DNA of 43,289 bases from Chitinophagia bacterium (GTDB taxonomy: Bacteria > Bacteroidota > Bacteroidia > Chitinophagales > Chitinophagaceae), in contig RFVO01000008.1 of assembly GCA_009928005.1 (NCBI GenBank), positions 1 to 43,289 on the forward strand, read 5' to 3'. Under the pieces are notes generated by a model. It saw nothing but the letters and a program-made list of their open reading frames with translations. It made no database searches and was not told where the DNA came from. Both the position numbers and the translations under genes were made by a program. Below, in pieces: positions 1 through 9,344 of this stretch; the stretch's first letter is position 1, and each line of letters starts with the position of its first letter.

Positions 1-82
1 ATATCATCTGTAGATAATGATCCTTGAGATACTCTATCATTATTACAATTTCTTGCGATTGCCATGAAATAAATTACTCCTG

Positions 83-349
83 ATGTTAAACTATTTAATC
101 ATTTTAAATGAGGACAATACTAAAATTTTACATTTAAAATTAGATGATGTAGATATTAATCAACACCGTACCTGCGATATCTCATATAGTGACCATACCA
201 GTTATGGAAAATTTCAATTTCCCCAATACCGCGATATTTCAATTGTGGCAAACAATAAGTTGGAGATACATATGGAAGTGAAAGAATTTGGTTTCGATGA
301 ACCATTAAAATATACTTTTGCTATACCAAAAGCAGGTAAACGCAAATAA
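83..349 (+). CDS. C-terminal part of a DUF4292 family protein, 5' end broken or missing
   Basis: The 88 residues resemble the C-terminal end of the DUF4292 family, putative lipoproteins that sit just upstream of an EnvC-like gene in many Bacteroidota; recognisable parts are the ILHLKLDDVD stretch, RTCDISYSD, and the closing PLKYTFAIPKAGK. Family members are usually around 250 residues with a lipoprotein signal, so this is only the tail. The reading frame does not continue cleanly upstream: there is a TGA at 65-67 and a TAG at 11-13, and the other two frames are also stopped within the first 82 bases. The ATG at 83 is therefore probably not a true start. A pseudogene or a poor-quality sequence end are both possible. 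It ends 24 bases before the EnvC-like gene, consistent with one operon. Confidence 0.6.
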   Translation: MLNYLIILNEDNTKILHLKLDDVDINQHRTCDISYSDHTSYGKFQFPQYRDISIVANNKLEIHMEVKEFGFDEPLKYTFAIPKAGKRK

Positions 350-373
350 TTTATCGATCTAATACAAGAAAAA

Positions 374-1732
374 ATGATTAAAAGGTTTTTTATTATTTTA
401 TTTTCAATAGCGGTGTTTTCTATGCCTGCCTCGGCGCAAACAAATAGTTCAAGAGAAGACCTGCAGAAACAAGAACAAACATTAAGAAAAGAATTAGATG
501 AGCTAAATCAGTTATTGGAGCAAACTAAAAAAAATAAGAAAAATTCTTTAGGTCAATTAGAGGCTATAAGAAGTAAGATAAATAAAAGAAAATCGCTAAT
601 AAATGGAATTGCAAAGCAAGTTAAAATTTTAGACGACGCTATTTATAACAATCAATTAGATGTTCAAAAATTAAAGAAGGATTTAGATACTTTAAAATCT
701 AGGTATCAAAAAAGTATTGTCTTTGCCTATAAAAGTAGAAGTGGATATGAGTATTTGAATTTTTTATTTTCTGCTAATAGCTTTAACGATGCAGTAAAAA
801 GAATAACTTATTTAAAAAGTTATAGACAAAACAGAGAAGCACAGGCGAATGCTATTGATTTATCTCAAAACGATTTAAACGCTAAAATAAATATTCTAGG
901 TGCTAATAAAAAAGATAGATTGAAGACATTGGAAGTGCAACACGAACAATTGAAAGTACTTGTGGTGGATCAGAAAGAGCAAGATAAAATTGTAAATCAG
1001 CTTAAAAGTAAAGAACAAGAGATAACTGCGCAAGTGCGTCAAAAAGAAGCGCAAAGAAAGAAAATGCAGTCTGCTTTATTAACCATTATTAGAAGAGAAA
1101 CTTTAGAAGCAGAACGTAAAGAAAAAGAAAGATTAGCCAAATTAAAAGCGTCTAATGATGCGTCGAAAATTACGGCTAAAAATAATTCAGATGAATCCAA
1201 CTCATTAAAGACAACTTCTAAAAATTCAAAAGTTGGTAATGTTGAAGGTGGATTGACAAGCACCACTGATAACCGACCTTATTCAGCACTTGAAACTACT
1301 GAAGAAGGAAGGGAAGCTTCTATTTTATTTGAAAACAATAAAGGAAACCTGCCTTGGCCAGTAGATAGAGGTAATGTGTATATACATTTTGGAGTGGAGA
1401 ATATTCCAGGTACCAAATTAAATCGTAAAAGTGATGGTATTGAATTAGCATTACCGAAAGGAAGTTCTGTGAAAAGTGTAGCTAATGGAGTAGTTAAATA
1501 TATAGGAGATATAAATGGTGATTTAACCGTATTTATCCAACATGGAAAATATTTTTCTACCTATACCCATTTGAGTAGTATCACTGTAAGTAAAGACCAA
1601 GAAGTGAGGGCTGGTACTTTGCTGGGTAAGTCGGGTATAAATTTAGATGGAGAAGGAGCACTTCTATTTATGATTAATAATGAAAAAGGAACTTTCTTTG
1701 ATCCGGAGAGTTGGTTAAAGAATAGAAGATAA
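374..1732 (+). CDS. EnvC-like murein hydrolase activator with degenerate LytM (M23) domain
   Basis: This is a 452-residue secreted protein. It has an N-terminal signal peptide (about residues 1-21, ending ASAQ), a long Lys/Glu/Gln-rich coiled coil (about 25-260), a Ser/Lys/Asn-rich linker, and a C-terminal M23/LytM fold (about 325-449). The layout is that of EnvC/NlpD-type factors that activate amidases to split septal peptidoglycan in the periplasm. The M23 metal ligands are largely lost: the usual HLH near the end is ALLFMI, while SDGIELALPKG and YTHLSS keep the fold. It is therefore more likely an activator than an active endopeptidase (inference). It follows the DUF4292 fragment closely, a neighbourhood common in Bacteroidota. 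The start is the ATG that gives the signal peptide directly. Confidence 0.87.
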   Translation: MIKRFFIILFSIAVFSMPASAQTNSSREDLQKQEQTLRKELDELNQLLEQTKKNKKNSLGQLEAIRSKINKRKSLINGIAKQVKILDDAIYNNQLDVQKLKKDLDTLKSRYQKSIVFAYKSRSGYEYLNFLFSANSFNDAVKRITYLKSYRQNREAQANAIDLSQNDLNAKINILGANKKDRLKTLEVQHEQLKVLVVDQKEQDKIVNQLKSKEQEITAQVRQKEAQRKKMQSALLTIIRRETLEAERKEKERLAKLKASNDASKITAKNNSDESNSLKTTSKNSKVGNVEGGLTSTTDNRPYSALETTEEGREASILFENNKGNLPWPVDRGNVYIHFGVENIPGTKLNRKSDGIELALPKGSSVKSVANGVVKYIGDINGDLTVFIQHGKYFSTYTHLSSITVSKDQEVRAGTLLGKSGINLDGEGALLFMINNEKGTFFDPESWLKNRR

Positions 1733-1790
1733 ATTCAAGTTACTTTTTATGCATTTCTTTTTTTATATTACAATCCATTAACCGATTGTT

Positions 1791-3275
1791 ATGTCAAAAT
1801 ATATCTTATCCTTTGATCAGGGAACCACAAGTAGTCGAGCCATTTTATTTGATCATAAAGGTCAAATACATGCCACATCTCAAAAAGAATTTCAACAAAT
1901 TTTTCCAAAGCCAGGATGGGTAGAACATGATCCTCTAGAAATTTGGAGTACTCAAATGGGGGTAGCAACTGAGGCTATAAGCTTGAAAGGTTTATCGGTA
2001 AATGAGGTGGCTGCCATTGGTATTACAAATCAAAGAGAAACCACAGTGGTATGGAATAAAATCACAGGACTACCTATTTATAATGCCATTGTTTGGCAAG
2101 ACAGACGTACTGCCGATTTTTGTGATGCATTAAAAAAACAAGGCCATGCAAATATGGTTCAATCAAAAACTGGTTTGGTTATTGATTCTTATTTTTCAGG
2201 TACAAAAATTAATTGGATTTTAGATAATGTAACAGGTGCCCGCGAATTAGCTAATAAGGGAGAACTTATTTTTGGCACCATTGATACTTGGTTGGTTTGG
2301 AAATTAACTAATGGAAAAGTACATGTTACTGATGTTACCAATGCTTCTCGCACCATGCTTTTTAATATTCATACACTACAGTGGGATACTGAATTACTGA
2401 AATTATTAAATGTACCTATATCTATGTTGCCTGAAGTAAAAAGTAGCAGTGAAGTTTATGGACATACTACTCAGTTATTTGCGCAGCATGAAATACCTAT
2501 TGCAGGTATAGCAGGAGATCAACAATCTGCATTATTTGGACAAATGTGTACCGAACAAGGTATGGTAAAAAATACTTATGGTACAGGCTGTTTCATGTTA
2601 ATGCATACGGGTGAAAAAGCTGTTAGTTCAAAAAATAATTTATTAACCACAATTGCTTTACAAATAAATGGGCGGACTTATTATGCATTAGAAGGAAGTG
2701 TATTTATTGGAGGTGCTGTAGTACAGTGGTTAAGAGATGGACTACATTTAATTAGAAATTCTTCGGAAGTGGAGGCACTTGCTAAAAAAGTGGAAGAAAC
2801 CGACGGCGTTTATTTAGTTCCTGCTTTTGCCGGATTAGGTGCACCATATTGGAATCAACATGCAAGAGGAACCATTGTGGGAATTACGCGTGGTACAACA
2901 TCGGCTCATATTGCACGTGCTGCTCTTGAAAGTATTGCTTTTCAAAGTTATGATTTATTAAAAGCTATGGAAGCAGATGCAGGTATTCCTATTGCAGAGT
3001 TAAGAGTTGATGGCGGAGCTACTCATAATAATTTACTTATGCAATTTCAATCCGATATAGTAAATACAAAAGTAACTAGACCTACGATGGTTGAAACTAC
3101 TGCACTTGGAGCTGCATATTTAGCAGGCTTAGCTGTTGGCTTTTGGAAGGACATTGAAGAACTAAGATCGAAATGGCAAATTGATCAAACTTTTCTACCC
3201 ACTGTCAATGAAGAAAAAAGAAAAGATTGGATTCAAGGCTGGGAGCGTGCTATTAAGGCTACTAATAATTGGTAA
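1791..3275 (+). CDS. glpK: Glycerol kinase
   Basis: This 494-residue cytosolic FGGY-family kinase phosphorylates glycerol to sn-glycerol 3-phosphate with ATP. The N-terminus reads [15 protein letters not shown] (phosphate-binding loop), followed by [33 protein letters not shown] and, in the second domain, [23 protein letters not shown] and [11 protein letters not shown]. All are hallmark GlpK segments, and the length matches the usual 495-505. It is followed 80 bases later by the glycerol facilitator gene, so uptake and trapping are probably co-expressed. No glycerol-3-phosphate dehydrogenase gene is nearby. No perfect Bacteroidota -7 element is visible in the 58 bases upstream. Confidence 0.97.
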   Translation: MSKYILSFDQGTTSSRAILFDHKGQIHATSQKEFQQIFPKPGWVEHDPLEIWSTQMGVATEAISLKGLSVNEVAAIGITNQRETTVVWNKITGLPIYNAIVWQDRRTADFCDALKKQGHANMVQSKTGLVIDSYFSGTKINWILDNVTGARELANKGELIFGTIDTWLVWKLTNGKVHVTDVTNASRTMLFNIHTLQWDTELLKLLNVPISMLPEVKSSSEVYGHTTQLFAQHEIPIAGIAGDQQSALFGQMCTEQGMVKNTYGTGCFMLMHTGEKAVSSKNNLLTTIALQINGRTYYALEGSVFIGGAVVQWLRDGLHLIRNSSEVEALAKKVEETDGVYLVPAFAGLGAPYWNQHARGTIVGITRGTTSAHIARAALESIAFQSYDLLKAMEADAGIPIAELRVDGGATHNNLLMQFQSDIVNTKVTRPTMVETTALGAAYLAGLAVGFWKDIEELRSKWQIDQTFLPTVNEEKRKDWIQGWERAIKATNNW

Positions 3276-3355
3276 TCAAAACTTATTTCCATTTTATTGA
3301 TTTTAATAATTTTTTTGTTTAACTTAATTTATTCTTTCAATTAAATAAAAAATAT

Positions 3356-4066
3356 ATGACACCTTTTATAGCTGAACTATTGGGCACTGCAATTGTCATC
3401 ACCATTGGAAATGGTGTAGTCGCTAACAATTTATTAAATCATTCTAAAGGAAATAATGGTGGGCTTGTTACTATTGTGTTGGGATGGGTGATTGCAGTAT
3501 TTGTTGGAGTATATGCTACGAGTAGTATCAGTGGAGGTCATTTAAATCCTGCAGTCACTATTGCATTGGCTTCTGCAGGTAAGTTTGATTGGGCAATGGT
3601 GCCTTCCTATATTTTAGCCCAAATTTTAGGGGCAATGTTAGGTGCATTGATAGTTTGGATGGTTTATAAGGATCATTTTAATGAAACTAAGGATGCAGGG
3701 GCCCAATTAGCCGTTTTTTCTACAGGTCCAGCTATTCGTAATATTCCTCAAAATTTTATTGTAGAAACCCTAGCCACAATGGTCTTTTTATTAGGCATAT
3801 TTTTATTGAAACCAGCTGGCTCAGATTTGGGGTCTTTATCTGCCTTACCCGTAGCCTTACTTGTGGGGGGTATTGGCTTTGGATTGGGTGGTCCAACAGG
3901 CTGGGCAGTGAATCCAGCTAGGGATTTAGGGCCCAGAATCATGCATTTTATTCTACCCATAAAGGGAAAAGGCAGTAGTGATTGGGGCTATGCCCCTGTT
4001 CCAATTTTTGGGCCTATTGTGGGAGGAATTTTAGCTGCGATTATCTATGTTCAATTTTTGCAATAA
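3356..4066 (+). CDS. glpF: Glycerol uptake facilitator (MIP/aquaglyceroporin)
   Basis: This 236-residue inner-membrane channel of the major intrinsic protein family has six predicted membrane helices and two half-helices carrying NPA motifs (N64-P65-A66 in GGHLNPAVT and N186-P187-A188 in the second half). The second motif is followed by Arg-Asp (NPARDLGPR), and the Asp is typical of glycerol-conducting members rather than water-specific ones. Its position directly after glpK supports glycerol as substrate. The -33 part of the atpD promoter lies inside its last codons. The ATG start places the first helix at the very N-terminus, as in the family. Confidence 0.95.
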   Translation: MTPFIAELLGTAIVITIGNGVVANNLLNHSKGNNGGLVTIVLGWVIAVFVGVYATSSISGGHLNPAVTIALASAGKFDWAMVPSYILAQILGAMLGALIVWMVYKDHFNETKDAGAQLAVFSTGPAIRNIPQNFIVETLATMVFLLGIFLLKPAGSDLGSLSALPVALLVGGIGFGLGGPTGWAVNPARDLGPRIMHFILPIKGKGSSDWGYAPVPIFGPIVGGILAAIIYVQFLQ

Positions 4067-4087
4067 ACCACCAATACCTTACCTTTG
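4055..4087 (+). promoter_or_regulatory. Bacteroidota-type promoter of atpD-atpC
   Basis: TTTTTG at 4055-4060 (-33) is followed after 19 bases by TACCTTTG at 4080-4087 (-7, a perfect TAnnTTTG). The predicted transcript starts about 15 bases before the atpD ATG. The -33 element overlaps the end of glpF. Confidence 0.75.
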
Positions 4088-4099
4088 CAGCCGAAATAG

Positions 4100-5605
<1,506 letters not shown>

Positions 5606-5649
5606 TTATTTTAAATGATTATTTTAAACGATTACTTTAAATTGTTTGC

Positions 5650-5895
5650 ATGTTATTAGAAATTTTGACACCCGAGAAAAAGCTTTATAGCGGAGAAGTG
5701 CAAGGCGTTCAATTGCCTGGTATTGACGGGTTATTTGAAGTATTAGATAAACATGCTCCCTTGGTAAGTGCTTTAGGTGTAGGGCAAGTGAAAGTATTAA
5801 AAAAAGGACAAGCTTCTGAAACCTATGCTATTCAAGGCGGTTTTGTAGAGGTAATTAATAATCATGCTACTGTTTTAGTGGAAGGTGTTTTATAA
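5650..5895 (+). CDS. atpC: F1F0 ATP synthase subunit epsilon, short form
   Basis: This 81-residue protein contains only the N-terminal beta-sandwich of subunit epsilon (MLLEILTPEKKLYSGEV, LPGIDGLFEVLDKHAPLVSAL, IQGGFVEVINNHATVLVE). The C-terminal two-helix hairpin, which inhibits ATP hydrolysis in longer epsilon subunits (about 135 residues), is missing. Such short forms are usual in Bacteroidota, so this is not a truncation. It lies 44 bases after atpD and 48 bases before a clear intrinsic terminator, which closes the unit. Confidence 0.93.
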   Translation: MLLEILTPEKKLYSGEVQGVQLPGIDGLFEVLDKHAPLVSALGVGQVKVLKKGQASETYAIQGGFVEVINNHATVLVEGVL

Positions 5896-5943
5896 AAAGC
5901 GTTAATAGCATCTTAATTTTTTTGGATGTTTTTAAATAATTGT

Positions 5944-5975
5944 CCCGGTTGCCCATGGTAGCCGGGATTTTTTTT
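5944..5975 (+). terminator. Intrinsic terminator after atpC
   Basis: CCCGGTT at 5944-5950 pairs with AGCCGGG at 5960-5966 (7 bp, one G-U), and is followed by a run of eight T at 5968-5975. It ends the atpD-atpC transcript just before the histidine kinase gene. Confidence 0.85.
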
Positions 5976-5985
5976 ATATTCACAT

Positions 5986-7299
5986 ATGAAAAAAACATTC
6001 CCTGTCATTTTTGTTTTAATAGCGCTCTCTATATTGGGTATATTGTTTATTCAAATATCTTGGTTGCAGGGCTTGATGTTTTTACAAAAAAATCAGTTAT
6101 CTGATAAGCTTAATCAATCGGGTGTATTAGTATCTAATGATGTAGGTAAAAAAATGCATAGTGGATTATCATTTCGCTTACCTAAAAAGGGATTAGGATT
6201 AAATGACGATTATCATTTACACAATTTTGAAGAAACCACCATTTCCGATATATACAACTTTGAGGAAATGCAAAAAAAAATTAAGTTAGCTTTAGAAAAG
6301 TATGGTTTAAGTGACTTGCCTTTTGAATTTGCCGTTGCAGATAAAAAAGGCAATATCGAAATGAAGAGTAAGAAATTTGAAGATGTATTTTCAGATGAAA
6401 TTAATACGCTACAGGCAAGAATTACCGTAATACCTTCTGATATTATGGAACCTACGGGCCCCTTCGAAACTATTATTATTGTCGCCCCTAATATCCGTTA
6501 TTATTTATTACGCTCTTTATTATGGGTAATTGTGGGGGTGGTGCTATTTATCATTGTGGTATTAGCTGCTTTCTTTATTACTTTTCGTTCATTAATGACA
6601 CAACGAAAATTAGTAGAGATTAAAAGAGATTTTATAAATAATATGACCCATGAGCTCAAAACTCCTCTAGCTACTATCTCCCTTGCGGTAGATGCTTTGA
6701 AAAGTACGAAAGTGAATACAGATCCTAATTCGGTAGAGTATTTCAGTAGTATTATTAAGGAAGAGAATGTACGAATGAACAAACATGTAGAGACTATTTT
6801 ACAAGCAGCTCAATTAGATAAAAAGGAAAATGAACTAAATAAGCAAGAAGTAGATTTGCATGATTTAATATTAGGTGTGGTAGATAGTTTTAAATTACAA
6901 TTAGAAAGTAAACCTTCCAATGTTCAAACAATTTTAGAGGCAAATCCTTCCTCTATTAAGGTAGACGAAGAACATTTGCTTCATGTATTATCTAATTTAA
7001 TTGACAATGCAATAAAGTATTCTAAGACAGAAATTGACATTGCTATTCAAACAAAGACTTTGCAAAATAAAACTAGTATTCGTATTATAGACAAAGGCAT
7101 TGGAATGGATGCCAATGCAAGAAAGCATATTTTTGAAAAATTTTATAGAGCGCATTCGGGTAATGTGCATGATGTAAAAGGATATGGTTTAGGAATGAGT
7201 TATGTGAAATGGGTTATTGATTCACATAAAGGTCAAATTACAGTAAATAGCGAAATAGGTATTGGTACAACTATTGAAATTTTACTTCCTAATTATTAA
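5986..7299 (+). CDS. Membrane sensor histidine kinase, no adjacent response regulator
   Basis: This 437-residue protein has a membrane helix at about residues 5-26, a periplasmic sensor region of about 150 residues without a recognisable fold, a second helix at about 177-199, and cytoplasmic HisKA and HATPase_c domains. The phospho-acceptor His222 lies in NNMTHELKTPLA. The N-box is NLIDNAIKY, the G1 box DKGIGM, and a G2-like GYGLGMSYV follows. It should autophosphorylate and pass phosphate to a response regulator, but none lies next to it: the following gene is the convergent queA. The signal sensed is not visible. It starts 11 bases after the atpC terminator with no clear promoter element, and its stop overlaps the 3' end of queA by 11 bases. 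Confidence 0.93.
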   Translation: MKKTFPVIFVLIALSILGILFIQISWLQGLMFLQKNQLSDKLNQSGVLVSNDVGKKMHSGLSFRLPKKGLGLNDDYHLHNFEETTISDIYNFEEMQKKIKLALEKYGLSDLPFEFAVADKKGNIEMKSKKFEDVFSDEINTLQARITVIPSDIMEPTGPFETIIIVAPNIRYYLLRSLLWVIVGVVLFIIVVLAAFFITFRSLMTQRKLVEIKRDFINNMTHELKTPLATISLAVDALKSTKVNTDPNSVEYFSSIIKEENVRMNKHVETILQAAQLDKKENELNKQEVDLHDLILGVVDSFKLQLESKPSNVQTILEANPSSIKVDEEHLLHVLSNLIDNAIKYSKTEIDIAIQTKTLQNKTSIRIIDKGIGMDANARKHIFEKFYRAHSGNVHDVKGYGLGMSYVKWVIDSHKGQITVNSEIGIGTTIEILLPNY

Positions 7300-8623
7300 T
7301 CGTAAAAAAGCAGCCATCGCCGTAGCTTAAAAATCGGTATTGGTTATCTATGGCATGTTGGTAAATAGTTTTCCAATCTGTTCCTGTAATTGCTGCAATA
7401 ATTAAAAGCAAGGTCGATTTTGGTTGATGAAAATTAGTGACCAGTCCATTTGCAATTTTAAAACTATAACCAGGTATAATCATTAATTGTGTACTGGTAA
7501 TAAGTTGGTTCATTTGATGTGATTGCATCCAGTTTAATAATTTACTTAATGCGGCTTTAACTGTTATTGTTTCATGGCTAGTTACATTATTGCTTTTATA
7601 ATTAGTATCGTAAGCATCCCATTGCATTAAGTGTAGGTCCTTGTTTTTTTGTAAACTTGGTTTATTTATTAATTTCACGCCCAACCAATACAAGGTCTCC
7701 AGCGTTCGCAAGGTAGTAGTACCTACTGCAATTACTGGGGTATAGGCTGCGGGGTTGATTTCTTTTTGTTTTGCAATTTCTATTAAGTGATTTAGGGTAG
7801 TGGTTTTAATTTCAAAAACTTCTGCATGCATTTCGTGGTCTGTAATATCTTCCGTTTTAACAGGCATAAAAGTACCTGCCCCCACATGTAAACAAATAAA
7901 ATTTGTGGTACATTTTTTTTGTGCAAGCGCTTCAAATATAGTGTCATTAAAATGTAAGCCTGCTGTAGGTGCTGCCACAGATCCTTCTTGCTTAGCATAT
8001 GTTGTTTGATATCTCTCTTTATCTTCTTCTGTCGTATCACGTTGAATATAGGGTGGAAGGGGAATATTACCAATATGCTCAATAATTTCTGAGAAACATA
8101 CTGTATCATTATTCCAAGAAAATTCTATTAAAAATTTACCCTCAAATGATTTAATTTTCTTTGCACGTACTTTAATAGCAACACTTTTATTATTTTTTGA
8201 TGCTAGTTTATCTTTTCCATTCTTTAATGGTGTAATAATTTCAAATTCTTTTTCTAAAAAATCTTCTTTCCATTTTTTAGCGCCACCTACTAAACAAATC
8301 CACTCAACTTTTTGTGTGGTCTGCATAGCCATCGAAATAGGTTGATAATGTTTGCTTGGTTCTAAACAGAAAATTTCAATAAAAGCATTATTAGTCTTTT
8401 GAAAATAAATTCTTGCAGCAATAACTTTACTATTATTAAAATACAGTGCCGCCTTTTCAGGGATGAAATGGGTAATATTATTATAAGTGCTTTCAGCAGT
8501 AATCTCTTTATTCCATACTAATAGTTTGCTATCGGATCTATTGCTCGCAGGTGTATAGGCAATACTTTGGTCTGGTAAATGGTAGTCAAAATTCTCAATA
8601 GGAAGATTAATAGATGGCTTCAT
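7289..8623 (-). CDS. Divergent QueA family protein (SAM:tRNA ribosyltransferase-isomerase-like)
   Basis: This 444-residue protein has the QueA fold signatures: FDYHLPDQSIA near the start, EGSVAAPTAGLHF, HVGAGTFMPVK, VIAVGTTTLRTLE and TNFHQPKSTLLL. QueA transfers and rearranges the ribosyl group of S-adenosylmethionine onto preQ1-modified tRNA in queuosine synthesis. This copy is about 100 residues longer than classical QueA (about 345) and its N-terminal half is divergent: YTPASNRSDSKLL replaces the usual QxPxxxRDxSRLL, and the GG-containing loop is lost. It may be the second QueA-like paralogue that I recall from Bacteroidota, so true queuosine activity is uncertain. The ATG at 8623 is preferred over one at 8665 because a -7 element lies between them at 8628-8635 and the family N-terminus begins here. 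Confidence 0.82.
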   Translation of the reverse strand: MKPSINLPIENFDYHLPDQSIAYTPASNRSDSKLLVWNKEITAESTYNNITHFIPEKAALYFNNSKVIAARIYFQKTNNAFIEIFCLEPSKHYQPISMAMQTTQKVEWICLVGGAKKWKEDFLEKEFEIITPLKNGKDKLASKNNKSVAIKVRAKKIKSFEGKFLIEFSWNNDTVCFSEIIEHIGNIPLPPYIQRDTTEEDKERYQTTYAKQEGSVAAPTAGLHFNDTIFEALAQKKCTTNFICLHVGAGTFMPVKTEDITDHEMHAEVFEIKTTTLNHLIEIAKQKEINPAAYTPVIAVGTTTLRTLETLYWLGVKLINKPSLQKNKDLHLMQWDAYDTNYKSNNVTSHETITVKAALSKLLNWMQSHQMNQLITSTQLMIIPGYSFKIANGLVTNFHQPKSTLLLIIAAITGTDWKTIYQHAIDNQYRFLSYGDGCFFTINN

Positions 8624-8627
8624 GGTC

Positions 8628-8635
8628 CAAAGGTA
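8628..8635 (-). promoter_or_regulatory. -7 promoter element of queA-like gene, ATG four bases downstream
   Basis: On the minus strand TACCTTTG (perfect TAnnTTTG) ends four bases before the ATG at 8623, which would put the transcription start at or within a base or two of the A of the start codon. No good -33 element is seen. It supports the shorter start and predicts a leaderless transcript. Confidence 0.5.
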
Positions 8636-8679
8636 CATATTGCCTTGATTTTCACTATAATTCACCTCTTTTTCACATA

Positions 8680-8719
8680 AAAATTAGGGTTTTCCACAGG
8701 TTTACACAACCCTAATTTT
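8680..8719. repeat. 12-bp perfect inverted repeat in the queA-mraZ intergenic region
   Basis: AAAATTAGGGTT at 8680-8691 and its exact reverse complement at 8708-8719 flank a 16-base spacer. The spacer region carries, on the minus strand, GTGTAAACCT followed by GTGGAAAACC, two GTG boxes exactly 10 bp apart. The site lies upstream of both divergent genes, so neither should normally transcribe it from its own promoter. An operator is more likely than a terminator, though this is inference. Confidence 0.6.
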
Positions 8720-8818
8720 AAATTTTATCTATTTTATTGCTTAATCTCTTTACTGTATTGATTTTCAGCTTGGTTTATTACTTGTGGAAAAATAGAAGCT
8801 CTGTTTTAGCCTTTGAAA

Positions 8819-8858
8819 GTGGGAAATTGTGTTAATTTGTGTGAACAAGTGGTAAAAA
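8819..8858 (+). promoter_or_regulatory. Predicted MraZ operator: four direct repeats at 10-bp spacing
   Basis: Four boxes start exactly 10 bp apart: GTGGGAAATT at 8819, GTGTTAATTT at 8829, GTGTGAACAA at 8839 and GTGGTAAAAA at 8849. MraZ proteins bind runs of GTGGG-type boxes with 10-bp spacing just upstream of their own gene. The second box covers TTAATTTG at 8832-8839, which differs by one base from the -7 consensus TAnnTTTG, so bound MraZ would cover the likely promoter. The mraZ ATG follows 18 bases downstream. Confidence 0.75.
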
Positions 8859-8876
8859 TTACTCTAATTATCAACA

Positions 8877-9335
8877 ATGACAGGCTTTCACGGAGAATAT
8901 CAATCAACTATCGACGCAAAAGGGCGTTTCCATTTACCTGGCAGTCTTAAAAAACAGCTGGTTGAAGGGGATCATCGCTTTATTGTAAGTAGAGGTTTTG
9001 AGAAGTGCTTGACACTATATCCGTTGAAAAGTTGGCAAAGTATATTAGATCGAATTAGCCAGTTGAACGATTTCGATCCAAAAGTGCGTCAGTTTAGACG
9101 TCAATTTCTTGGGGGAGCCACCGAAGTAGAATTGGATGCAGCAGGAAGAATTTTATTGCCTCCCACTTTGCGTGAATTTGCTTTACCAGGTAAAGAGATT
9201 GTTTTAGCCGCCGCTCTAGATCGTTTTGAAATTTGGGATGCAAGTAAGTACAAACAGCTCTTTGAGGATTTCTCTGCAGATGCATTTAGTAATTTGGCTC
9301 AGGAAGTAATGGCAGGAATTAAAAATCAAGAATAA
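8877..9335 (+). CDS. mraZ: Transcriptional regulator MraZ
   Basis: This 152-residue protein has two tandem SpoVT/AbrB-type DNA-binding repeats, marked by STIDAKGRFHLP (about residues 9-20) and VELDAAGRILLP (about 83-94). MraZ forms ring-shaped oligomers and in studied bacteria represses the dcw operon by binding short repeats at its own promoter. Here it is the first gene of the dcw cluster, preceded by four phased boxes that fit this role. The length is typical, and the family N-terminus with GEYQSTIDAKGR follows the ATG closely. rsmH begins nine bases after its stop. Confidence 0.95.
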   Translation: MTGFHGEYQSTIDAKGRFHLPGSLKKQLVEGDHRFIVSRGFEKCLTLYPLKSWQSILDRISQLNDFDPKVRQFRRQFLGGATEVELDAAGRILLPPTLREFALPGKEIVLAAALDRFEIWDASKYKQLFEDFSADAFSNLAQEVMAGIKNQE

Positions 9336-9344
9336 GTAAAACAG

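Noticed and set aside
7792-8109. 105-codon open frame on the same strand in another frame of the queA-like gene
   Set aside because: It lies wholly inside a gene with clear QueA motifs and looks like a frame shadow.
8624-8720. preQ1 riboswitch upstream of the queA-like gene
   Set aside because: The -7 element sits four bases from the ATG, leaving no leader for an aptamer, and the inverted repeat lies upstream of that promoter.
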